From: Mucilaginibacter sp.
GTDB lineage: Bacteria > Bacteroidota > Bacteroidia > Sphingobacteriales > Sphingobacteriaceae
Assembly: GCA_028287925.1 (NCBI GenBank)
Contig: JAQBOS010000075.1
Location: forward strand, 1 to 34,224
Direction of reading: 5' to 3'
Length of the DNA stretch: 34,224 bases
The notes beneath the pieces were generated by a model, which worked only from the letters and a program-made list of their open reading frames with translations, had not been told where the DNA came from and made no database searches. Each line of letters starts with the position of its first letter. Position 1 is the stretch's first letter. A program made the translations under genes and the position numbers. Positions 1 through 8,795 of this stretch are shown here, piece after piece.

Positions 1-3000
1 CTCCGGGATGATAGTGTGCTGTCAATTCCCACGATCCGGTATCATTCCCATCTAAAATTTCTTTCCATTTTTGAACAGTCCCGGCAGGGGCTGGGCCTTC
101 CTGAGTTCCGCCCGGTCCTTCCACATACGCGGCTCCTTCATCACCCTGAATAACTATGAATTCATTAGTTGTAGGGTTGTGATATATAGCCGCTTCACGT
201 TTGGGCGAATCATTTATTGAACGTCGATACATTTGCGCCGTCTCTACGGCATTGTGCGGGTCTGCTCCTTTCATAACACTACCTGCCGGCAGGTCAATTA
301 TTTCGGGATCGTTTTCTGAAACCTTTTGTTTGCCCTTAACTTCTGGCTCACCGGGTTTATGTTCGGGTTGATTCGCTTTTGTTTCATCTGTTGGTTTTGG
401 GGTCTTTGGCACAGGGGTCTTTTTTTCAATTTTTGGAACATTGGCAGGTTCTTCAATTGGTAATGTATCCTTGGTTGTAGCATGTGGTTTTGCCGGCGTT
501 ACCGTTTCATCTGAATGGGGCATGGCCGGAACCGTATCCCGTGCAGGTTTGGCTGCATCAACATCATTTGTGCCTTTTGTTTTAGCAGGTTTGGCTGAGT
601 CAGCAGCATTTTTTGCTTCTAATTCATTACTTTCCCTTAATGCCTTACTTGATTCTACTAAGTGTGCCCCGACCATTAAACCGGCAGCCTGTAATTGTCC
701 GCCAATGGCCGACATTATCATAGCTTTTCTTGTACCCGGTGAAAGATCTGTTCTTTTAGAAATATTATCAATTTCATCAAGGGTTTGTGCACCACCAACA
801 ATAAATCCCAATCCGTTCATGCCTAATCCAACAATAGCAAAGCCTTTTCCTACGGTTACCCACTTTAACTTGCCTGCCACCTCACCTCCAAGACCGGTGA
901 ATGACGTTACCACATTAACAAGATCCATTGCAGTTCCGTAATCCAAATGAAAACTATCTCCCTGGGCACGATCATAAAGCCTGTATGCTGATGGAATTGC
1001 GCCTATTATGCCAATAGGAAGCATTAACGCTAATGACGCACCACCTGTAAAAGGAGCCGCGGCAATTAATATTACTGAAAGCGCCGAAGCAATATTTTCG
1101 ACCGAGTCAAGTACAATAGCCTGGGCATCTGATTTAACACGGAAAGTGTTTTTTACAGCAGCTCCTTTGCTTCCAATCCTGGGAGGAATGTATATACTGC
1201 AATAGCCTCTGCCATACCTGCTTGGCTCATCCAGGTATTCTTCAATTGCCGACTGAATCGCGTCTTCCCGTGTATTTTTTAATGGGCCGGTTTCAGAGCT
1301 GCTTTTAGACGAGGACAGGTCAGATACAAAATATTGAAAATCGCTCCCATCTTTTGGTTTTTCTATTAATTCAAACAAAATTTGCCGGCTGCTTCCATCG
1401 TCAGAAATAAAGACTGCCGTCATTTCAAACGGACTTTCAAGAGATGTATCGGAAGATTTATTTTCATCCAGCCGCTTTTTTTCAGTTTCAATTATTCTAT
1501 TGGTCTCTTTTAGCTGATCTTTTATTGACTCCTTTTCTTCCGGCGTTTTACTAACTAAAAGCGCTTCTTCAAGTTCTCTTTTTTGAAGGTCGAGCGTTTC
1601 TTTTGCAGAGCCGTAGAGAAAAACAGTAAGTGCTTCCTTAGTTTTCTGGAGGCCCTTTTTTCGTTCAGGATCCAGATTTGGTTGTAGTAATTCTTTATTG
1701 ACGTCCTGAAGTTTTGACGCAGAAACCTCCCGCCCCGCCTCTAATTGATCTCCATATTTAGCGGCCATATCTTCTGCCGAGCGCGCCCATACGGGCATCC
1801 AGGCTACGCTTGGTGCCCTAACAAATGAAGCCGTTTCAGAAATATCGGCCTGGAAGGCAATGGCTCTTATAACATATAGCCCGGGTTTATCAATGGGGAT
1901 CTTTCTTTCTCCACGAGGTGCATTTATTTTTTGCCAGAAACTGGAGATCACATCGCCTATCGCACCGAAAACCGAACCAACTGCATCCAGGGCCAAAGTA
2001 CCAACACCTGGATCACCCCCCAGTTTCGCACTAATTCCCCCAAACACCGTATCAACATCCTCAGCAAAATAATCTACACGTTGATGAAGTTTTTGGGTAA
2101 TCACGCCGCCAACACCCGGATTTTCGCCTTTTACTTTTGGATCTTCTGCTATGTTTTTCACTTCCTCATTTTGCGCCCTTCCTTTGGCAGCCGTTTCATC
2201 AGATACATCCCCTTCTTTCATTTTTTTTAGGTCTTTAATCACGTCGTCATTGATTCTGATCAACTCAAACCCGTAACTACCTGCAAAAGCAAAACCAAGC
2301 GCTTCGTATATGTCTCCCCACTCTACGCTCATTAAAAAAGTTGGAGAAGTATTTGCCACCAACTCAAATAGTGGAGGTCCGAGTGGTGGAAAACACTGCA
2401 GTGAAGAAGGTAACGGAGGCGCGTTGTAGCGATTTAATTTGTCAGAAAGAGTGGTATCAGCTTTTTTGGAGCCATTAAATACCGAGGTTGATATCGTATC
2501 CTTCAAAAGCCTTTGCCGGGCCTTGTGGCCTTCTTCATCTCCTTTTATCGCTTTTTTTGCATCACTGATATCTGTATTACACTGTTGAATAAATTCCGCG
2601 GCTACAAGAAAGTCAATTTCATTATTCGGCCCCGCAATTTCTGAATGAAGCTGGATTTTTGCACCTGGTTTATCAGATTGCAGCTTCCACATAATCCTGT
2701 AGGAAGGATTTTCGACAAGCTGGGAATCGGTTCGCACGGCTTCTATGATATCAATATAAAAGAAAACGTATTGCTCTATTTTAATATAATAATCAGAGGA
2801 TGTTTCTTTATCTAAATTTCCTGTCAAATCCTCATTCCTTTTTAATGAAGCATATTTCGATAACCACGTTTTCTTATTAAGCATTAAGAGCGCGAGTATG
2901 TTGCGTGTGAACCATTTAGGGGCAGTTTCTTTTATTGCCTCATAAATTTGATCTGTGGTAACATATGCCTGAATAATATCAATTTGATCGGATGATAGTT

Positions 3001-4057
3001 TTAATTTGATGTTTTTTCCCAATAGGAAATTTATTAATCGTAAGGGAACTCCTTCAATTAAACTGTTGGGTTTAAATGGTTCGTTTTCTTTAGCGGCTTT
3101 ATCACCACCGCCATATTTTATTAATTCATTATCGCCTGTTGATATTTCAATGAAATCTGTGACGAGGTCCGGAGAATATTTCTCTCCCGTTAAAGCTTTT
3201 ACGGTAGCCGCCAAACCTTGAAGATATTTTACACTTCCGGGTTTATAGGTTGCTTTGGAATTGCTGGGATAAAATACTAAGCCTTGAAAAATAGAAGCTT
3301 TAACAACGCCATCAATCGGATGGTTGAGCACATCCAAATCTTCCGCTGGCAAATCAATTTGTCGCTGGATATTATTAATATCGAAGGTTTGCTTTTGAAT
3401 CAATGGCTGTGAAATCAGATCTTTTTTATAAAGCTGTTCACCGCCCTGCTGCACCACATGCGTTAGTTCATGGGCCAGCAAATGTTTACCGCTATCAGTT
3501 TGGGGCTGATATTGGCCACTATTAAAGTAAATATTATTACTTACCGTAAATGCTTTTGCATTTAACGATTGGTTCAATTCCGCTGATTCACCTCCATTAT
3601 GGATCTTTACGTCACTAAAATCCGCTCCGAACCGGCTTTCCATAAAACTTTTAGTACCGCCATCCAGTTGCTGTCCTCCGCCCATGCTTGATTGGATGCG
3701 ATTGGAAACCGAATCACTCACAGCGCCCGCACCATCGCCTTTTGCCTGGATAAATGGAGTTACCTGGCTTGCCAATGGTTTAAGACGTACATGCTCATCA
3801 TCATAATCACTGCATGAACATGCTGATTTGCGCTGGATAAATGATGTTTCAGGCATTCGCATCACTTTATCGGCCATGGCATCAGCTTCATACTCTAATG
3901 GGTCATCAGGTGCGCCTACTGAAAGTTTTAACTGGATGGGTAACCATTGGTTTAAACCCGGCTCCAAATCAGAAAGCTCAGGTACAGGCACATTCATGTT
4001 ATCCAATGCAGCCGGCTTGGCTTGGGGTTGATGAGCTATTTGAGTGTTTTCGTGCAT
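1..4057 (-). CDS. Large DUF4157 (eCIS_core) protein, putative polymorphic toxin/effector, C-terminus truncated at window edge
   Basis: Not in the ORF track because it runs off the left edge. ATG at 4057..4055 gives MHENTQIAHQPQAKPAALDN...LPIQLKLSVGAPDDPLEYEADAMADKVMRMPETSFIQRK...HLLAHELTHVVQQ. The frame, checked at several points, stays open to position 2 (...GSWELTAHYHPG), about 1352 codons. Hydrophobic Ala/Gly-rich segments lie near the middle-to-end (SVILIAAAAPFTGGASLALM). Confidence 0.85.
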   Translation of the reverse strand, partial: MHENTQIAHQPQAKPAALDNMNVPVPELSDLEPGLNQWLPIQLKLSVGAPDDPLEYEADAMADKVMRMPETSFIQRKSACSCSDYDDEHVRLKPLASQVTPFIQAKGDGAGAVSDSVSNRIQSSMGGGQQLDGGTKSFMESRFGADFSDVKIHNGGESAELNQSLNAKAFTVSNNIYFNSGQYQPQTDSGKHLLAHELTHVVQQGGEQLYKKDLISQPLIQKQTFDINNIQRQIDLPAEDLDVLNHPIDGVVKASIFQGLVFYPSNSKATYKPGSVKYLQGLAATVKALTGEKYSPDLVTDFIEISTGDNELIKYGGGDKAAKENEPFKPNSLIEGVPLRLINFLLGKNIKLKLSSDQIDIIQAYVTTDQIYEAIKETAPKWFTRNILALLMLNKKTWLSKYASLKRNEDLTGNLDKETSSDYYIKIEQYVFFYIDIIEAVRTDSQLVENPSYRIMWKLQSDKPGAKIQLHSEIAGPNNEIDFLVAAEFIQQCNTDISDAKKAIKGDEEGHKARQRLLKDTISTSVFNGSKKADTTLSDKLNRYNAPPLPSSLQCFPPLGPPLFELVANTSPTFLMSVEWGDIYEALGFAFAGSYGFELIRINDDVIKDLKKMKEGDVSDETAAKGRAQNEEVKNIAEDPKVKGENPGVGGVITQKLHQRVDYFAEDVDTVFGGISAKLGGDPGVGTLALDAVGSVFGAIGDVISSFWQKINAPRGERKIPIDKPGLYVIRAIAFQADISETASFVRAPSVAWMPVWARSAEDMAAKYGDQLEAGREVSASKLQDVNKELLQPNLDPERKKGLQKTKEALTVFLYGSAKETLDLQKRELEEALLVSKTPEEKESIKDQLKETNRIIETEKKRLDENKSSDTSLESPFEMTAVFISDDGSSRQILFELIEKPKDGSDFQYFVSDLSSSKSSSETGPLKNTREDAIQSAIEEYLDEPSRYGRGYCSIYIPPRIGSKGAAVKNTFRVKSDAQAIVLDSVENIASALSVILIAAAPFTGGASLALMLPIGIIGAIPSAYRLYDRAQGDSFHLDYGTAMDLVNVVTSFTGLGGEVAGKLKWVTVGKGFAIVGLGMNGLGFIVGGAQTLDEIDNISKRTDLSPGTRKAMIMSAIGGQLQAAGLMVGAHLVESSKALRESNELEAKNAADSAKPAKTKGTNDVDAAKPARDTVPAMPHSDETVTPAKPHATTKDTLPIEEPANVPKIEKKTPVPKTPKPTDETKANQPEHKPGEPEVKGKQKVSENDPEIIDLPAGSVMKGADPHNAVETAQMYRRSINDSPKREAAIYHNPTTNEFIVIQGDEGAAYVEGPGGTQEGPAPAGTVQKWKEILDGNDTGSWELTAHYHPG

Positions 4058-4102
4058 AGGTTAATATTATATGCTATATTTAAGACCGTTGATTTAAAAC
4101 CA

Positions 4103-5656
4103 TCAGGTCAGGTATTCGTAATTTGGATATTCTTTTACAATCTGCTTTTTTACTTCAGCCGGAATAGCTGAAATAGCGCTAGCGGAAACAAACTTTGTTG
4201 AACGCACTATCGCTGTTTTTGATGTGTACTCCCATTGAACATACAACGAAACCTGGTAAATGGCTTTGCCTTCCTGGATCAGAAAGTTATCAAAATGATC
4301 TATTTCTACTACTTTTGTCGCTTTGGCATCAAACTGTTCCAAAATAATTTTTTTGTCATCCGATGGCCTGTCAAAATCAATAATGCTGGTATCAGTACGG
4401 TTCTTTGAACCTGCGTGGTCATAAAATGGGGTCTTAGATGTCGAGTCAACTTTATATTTCGGTTTTTTGGGGTCGGTTGTAAGTTCCAGATATCCATTTA
4501 CGCTAACCGCAGTCTTATCCACCCATACTTGTGTATTATCAGGCTGGGTCGCAATAATTTCGGTCCACATAGTTTGAATATAATGCGAATCATCAGCCTT
4601 AGCCCCAGCATAAGCAATAGAAAATCCATCGGTGGTTTTGGAGCTACCCGGTGACTTTCCGCTATAACCAACGCCGGTATGAACAGAAACCTCTCCGCCG
4701 CCAACCTTAGCTTTGTGATCTTCGTTGCCTGCACTGTCAACATTTACCATTGACAGAAAAGACGTTTCAGCCGGAGGGGCATTAAGCAGAAAAAGCGCCC
4801 TATTCAAATCAGCCCCGGCAATATGTAATTTGATATCTGCGTCAAGATCGGTTGTGTTATCCTTTTTATAGGTTATTTTAAGCAGTGCCGCTTTCGTCTC
4901 ATCGCGGTTTAGCGTATTAAGGGTTGCGAGTACATCTGCAACATTGGGTTTGGTTGCAGAAAAATCGTCGTGTATTCTTTTCGACAAGGCCCTGGCATCG
5001 TCAGATGGTGTGCGCTGTATAATTCCGGGGCTACCTGATCCCGATTGTTGCAAAGTATGTGTTAACTCGTGAGCCAGCAAATGCCTGCCCGAATGCGCCT
5101 GGGGCTGATATTGGCCATTATTAAAATAAATATGGTTTCCTGCTGTAAATGCTTTTGCGCTTAACGAATGATTTAGCCCGGCAGACATACTATCATCGTG
5201 GATTTTTATATCGCTAAAATCTCTTCCAAAACGATTTTCCATAAAGCTACAGGTCTCTCTATCCATGACACGTCCTCCGCCTGTACCAGATTTAATTTTA
5301 ACGGAAATGGAATCACTAACCGTGCTTTCGCCGTTACCTTTAGCCTGGATAAATGGTGTTACCTGGCTGGCCAATGGTTTAAGGCGCACATGCTCATCGT
5401 CATAATCACCGCATGAGCACCCGGCTTTCCGCTGGATAAATGATGTTTCGGGCATGCGCATTACTTTATCAGCCATGGCATCAGCCTCATACTCGAAAGG
5501 GTCATTTGCTGCACCTACAGAAAGCTTTAACTGAATAGGTAGTCCGTCCTTTAAATCTATTTCCGGATCAAACTGTGCTGGTGAGCGCGTAACTTCATTG
5601 GCCAAAGCAGCCGGGCTGCTTTGTGATCGATTTGCTATGGTAGTGTTTTCGTGCAT
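4103..5656 (-). CDS. DUF4157 (eCIS_core) protein with C-terminal domain of unknown function
   Basis: 517 aa; MHENTTIANRSQSSPAALANE leader, PIQLKLSVGAANDPFEYEADAMADKVMRMPETSFIQRK, HLLAHELTHTLQQ; no recognised motif in the C-terminal half. Confidence 0.88.
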   Translation of the reverse strand: MHENTTIANRSQSSPAALANEVTRSPAQFDPEIDLKDGLPIQLKLSVGAANDPFEYEADAMADKVMRMPETSFIQRKAGCSCGDYDDEHVRLKPLASQVTPFIQAKGNGESTVSDSISVKIKSGTGGGRVMDRETCSFMENRFGRDFSDIKIHDDSMSAGLNHSLSAKAFTAGNHIYFNNGQYQPQAHSGRHLLAHELTHTLQQSGSGSPGIIQRTPSDDARALSKRIHDDFSATKPNVADVLATLNTLNRDETKAALLKITYKKDNTTDLDADIKLHIAGADLNRALFLLNAPPAETSFLSMVNVDSAGNEDHKAKVGGGEVSVHTGVGYSGKSPGSSKTTDGFSIAYAGAKADDSHYIQTMWTEIIATQPDNTQVWVDKTAVSVNGYLELTTDPKKPKYKVDSTSKTPFYDHAGSKNRTDTSIIDFDRPSDDKKIILEQFDAKATKVVEIDHFDNFLIQEGKAIYQVSLYVQWEYTSKTAIVRSTKFVSASAISAIPAEVKKQIVKEYPNYEYLT

Positions 5657-5657
5657 C

Positions 5658-7457
5658 TTAAAATCTTAGATCCCATGGAATATTCAACAAAACACCTCCC
5701 GAAACTCCGGCCTGCGGCGCCTGCCAGGAGCCGCTGGTAGGGATTGCTTCCTGTAAGGTCCCCATTACCTGGATCCCTATCTGCGGCACACCGAATGCTA
5801 TATGTCTGTGTGCCATACGGATATGATCATAAAGCGGAGGCGAAGGCGGCGTTAAAAGTATTTGGGCACCCACGGCAGCTTGTACGGCAGGAGAAACTGT
5901 AGCAGAACCAGTAACAGACCGGCTCCAATTGGCAGAAGCCATAAATTGCGTAAAGCCGCTGATTTGAATCCAGTTACTGAGCAGCGGGATAACATATGCT
6001 GCTTGTCCTCCTGTCTGGACGTTAAGAACCTGGCCCGAATCATCCAATGTAACACTACCCTGGGCAGAATATTCCCCTCCTGCATCGGTACTTGTATGAC
6101 GAACCCATGTCATAGTAAAAGAAAGCTGATGCTGGTTGCGCAATGGATTGGCCGGATCTACCGGTGCAACAGCCTGGGCAAATCCCGGAACAAAAGTATA
6201 GCCGATAATTGCCTGCACTCCAGGGGCACCAGGTGCCGGAACATACCTGCGTCTTACTTCAATAGTAACTTCCTCTAAATTAACAGACGCCCCACTGCCC
6301 AGGGATGCCAAAGCAAGAACGGCTACATGCTGAACAGTAGTTTCTCTTCCGTCAAGCACCACTATTTCGCCCCGCTCGGAAGGAATTGACGGCTGATAAA
6401 AATGATGCGCATCCAGCCAGTCATCAACCCTTGCCAAATCCATAGCCCTGCCAAGCCTAAGGTATTCGGCCGGAGTTTGAGGGAATAACGGCAAGCCGGG
6501 CACCAGGTTGCCAATGCCAACAAAAGCAGCGCCGCGCGCGCTGTAAGGAACATCGCGGGCAAGCAAAGCGTTAATTACACGCCTTACAGTGTCTACCGGC
6601 TGGTGCGCCTCTTCAGCCACCAGGTGCACGGCATCCCCAACTGTCATGTCCTGCCCTCTTAAAATAACGTGCCGTTCATCCGGGGCAGGTGGCTGGCTGG
6701 CCGGCGGTGCAAATTGGTTTTGTTCAAGCCAGGCCCTGATGGTTGCTTCAGGTGTAGGTGCAGGTGCGGGCGGATGTTCACCGTGCCCCTGTAACATTAT
6801 TTGATCGCTTGTTCTGTTGATATTATGCGATCCGCCCTGTTGCTGTACCACATGTGTTAACTCATGCGCCAGTAAATGTTTGCCGCTGTCTGTTTCGGGT
6901 TGATATTGACCATTATTAAAATAGATATTGTTGCTTATTGTAAATGCCTTTGCATTTAACGATCTGTTTAATTCCGTTGATTCACCTCCATTATGGATTT
7001 TCACATCACTAAAATCCGTTCCAAAACGGCTTTCCATAAAACTTTTGGTATTGCTTTGCATTGGGCTACCCCCTCCCATGCTGGACTTTATCCGACCAGA
7101 TACGGAATCGCTCACCGGCCCTGCGCCGTCACTTTTTGCCTGGATAAATGGTGTGATCTGGCTGGCCAATGGTTTAAGGCGCACATGTTCATCGTCCCGA
7201 TCCGCACATGAACATTTGCGCTGGATGAATGACGTCTCGGGCATCCGCATTACTTTATCAGCCATGGCATCAGCTTCATACTCCAAAGGATCATCAACAG
7301 CGCCAACAGAAAGCTTTAATTGTATGGGCAACCGCTCAGTTAATTCTGTATCCGGGTCAAGCTGTTCAGGTGATGAATGCACCGTCTCATTAGCCGCTGC
7401 AACCGGGCTGCTTTGTGATTGATTTGCTATGGAAGTATTTTCGTGCATAAAATTCAA
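5658..7457 (-). CDS. DUF4157 (eCIS_core) protein with C-terminal domain of unknown function
   Basis: 599 aa; an internal Met at 7448 gives the same MHENT start as its neighbours and is the likelier start. HLLAHELTHVVQQ. C-terminal ~200 aa look beta-rich and end ...GGVLLNIPWDLRF. Confidence 0.87.
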   Translation of the reverse strand: MNFMHENTSIANQSQSSPVAAANETVHSSPEQLDPDTELTERLPIQLKLSVGAVDDPLEYEADAMADKVMRMPETSFIQRKCSCADRDDEHVRLKPLASQITPFIQAKSDGAGPVSDSVSGRIKSSMGGGSPMQSNTKSFMESRFGTDFSDVKIHNGGESTELNRSLNAKAFTISNNIYFNNGQYQPETDSGKHLLAHELTHVVQQQGGSHNINRTSDQIMLQGHGEHPPAPAPTPEATIRAWLEQNQFAPPASQPPAPDERHVILRGQDMTVGDAVHLVAEEAHQPVDTVRRVINALLARDVPYSARGAAFVGIGNLVPGLPLFPQTPAEYLRLGRAMDLARVDDWLDAHHFYQPSIPSERGEIVVLDGRETTVQHVAVLALASLGSGASVNLEEVTIEVRRRYVPAPGAPGVQAIIGYTFVPGFAQAVAPVDPANPLRNQHQLSFTMTWVRHTSTDAGGEYSAQGSVTLDDSGQVLNVQTGGQAAYVIPLLSNWIQISGFTQFMASANWSRSVTGSATVSPAVQAAVGAQILLTPPSPPLYDHIRMAHRHIAFGVPQIGIQVMGTLQEAIPTSGSWQAPQAGVSGGVLLNIPWDLRF

Positions 7458-7487
7458 ACGTTAACTATTCTTTTCATACCTTATTTT

Positions 7488-8759
7488 CTATGCATTAGGG
7501 AGGTCTTGTGGCGCCGGGTGCGGGGCAGGGGCAGGCTGTGGTGCCGGGGCTGGGTGCGGGGCTGGTGCCGGGTGTGGGGTTGGGTGCGGGGCTGGTGCCG
7601 GGTGCGGAGCTGGGGCGGGCGCGGGTGCAGGGCCTGGCGCAGGTGCACCTGGCGCAGGTGCGGGGGCTGGCGCAGGTGTTGTTCCATGTGCGGGTGCAGG
7701 ACAAGGCGCTCCCCTATTACATGACAAAAAGGATGGCTGGGCCCATACAGCAGCTGAGTAAACTCTTACACAATCGCCTCTGCTTACACTATTAAAAAAG
7801 CTTTCTGAATCACCTCTGTGAACTGATGCAGCATCGGTATCATGTAAACGGGCGCAGCCTGCAGAGTGACTGCCGGGGATGCGTGTAAGTTGGCCATTAT
7901 GCTGATGATCCCAAAAATTACTATGAAAACCAAAATCACCATCGTAATTAACAAAATTAATCAAACCATGTCCTGAAAGCCTTTGCATTCCTTGCACAGA
8001 ATACATTTGACACCTGATTCTTGAATTTGTAGCCTGACCTAAAATAAGATTACTAAATTGTGTAAAAGTAGGGTTCGCAACAGTTCCACTATAGATTCTA
8101 ACTGCCCGCGCACCTATATTTAAATGAATCTCCCGGGTTGTGCTTGGTGTACCGTTGTAACAACATTGCCTTTGAATAAGTTTTGGCCTGATATTATTAT
8201 TTTGTTGCACCACATGTGTTAGTTCATGTGCCAATAAGTGTTTACCGCTTTCTGTTTCAGGCTGATACTGACCGCTATTAAAATAAATATTATTACTTAC
8301 GGTAAAAGCCTTTGCACTTAATGACCTGTTCAATTCTGCTGACTCATTCCCATTATGGATCTTTACGTCACTAAAATCCGTTCCGAACCGACTTTCCATA
8401 AAGCTTTTTGTATCCTTTTGCATTGGACTCCCCCCTCCCATGCTTGACTGGATGCGATTGGAAACCGAATTACTCACGGTATCTGTACCATCACTTTTTG
8501 CTTGTATAAAAGGCGATATTTGGCTTGATAAAGGTTTAAGGCGAACATGCTCATCATCATATTCACCACATGACCCTGCTGCTTTGCGCTGAACAAATGG
8601 AGTCTCTGGCATTCGCATAATTTTATTAGCCATGGTATCAGCCTGTTGCTCAAAATGGCTATTAGCGGCGCCAACAGTTGCTTTACGCTGAATAGCAGCT
8701 GTCCCTGCAGAAATGATTCCTGAATTCTCGCCCCCCTGGTAATGATTTTGCCTGCTCAT
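7488..8759 (-). CDS. DUF4157 (eCIS_core) protein with L,D-transpeptidase (YkuD)-like C-terminal region and Pro/Ala-rich tail
   Basis: 423 aa; IQRK motifs, HLLAHELTHVVQQ, then FGFHSNFWDHQHNG...GSHSAGCARLHD (resembles H...S-H-G-C-x-R/N of YkuD domains), ending in (PA)n/PHPAP repeats. Confidence 0.8.
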   Translation of the reverse strand: MSRQNHYQGGENSGIISAGTAAIQRKATVGAANSHFEQQADTMANKIMRMPETPFVQRKAAGSCGEYDDEHVRLKPLSSQISPFIQAKSDGTDTVSNSVSNRIQSSMGGGSPMQKDTKSFMESRFGTDFSDVKIHNGNESAELNRSLSAKAFTVSNNIYFNSGQYQPETESGKHLLAHELTHVVQQNNNIRPKLIQRQCCYNGTPSTTREIHLNIGARAVRIYSGTVANPTFTQFSNLILGQATNSRIRCQMYSVQGMQRLSGHGLINFVNYDGDFGFHSNFWDHQHNGQLTRIPGSHSAGCARLHDTDAASVHRGDSESFFNSVSRGDCVRVYSAAVWAQPSFLSCNRGAPCPAPAHGTTPAPAPAPAPGAPAPGPAPAPAPAPHPAPAPHPTPHPAPAPHPAPAPQPAPAPHPAPQDLPNA

Positions 8760-8795
8760 ATTTCAATTAGTTTAATTGTATACTATCATTTCACA

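Noticed and set aside
441-4059. Plus-strand ORFs (e.g. 441..941, 1008..1205, 1860..2230, 3006..3221, 3828..4059)
   Set aside because: They are antisense shadows of the long minus-strand DUF4157 gene 1..4057, which has coherent motifs and no stop at the points checked.
7500-7700. Possible CRISPR or minisatellite array in the repetitive GC-rich tract
   Set aside because: The repeats are short, irregular Pro/Ala codons in frame with a coding tail, with no spacer-like unique segments.
7419-7795. Plus- and minus-strand overlapping ORFs in the GC-rich tract (7419..7724, 7481..7687, 7495..7704, 7508..7795)
   Set aside because: Low-complexity repeats encoding the Pro/Ala tail of the 7488..8759 protein keep all frames open; the alternate frames show no plausible domain.
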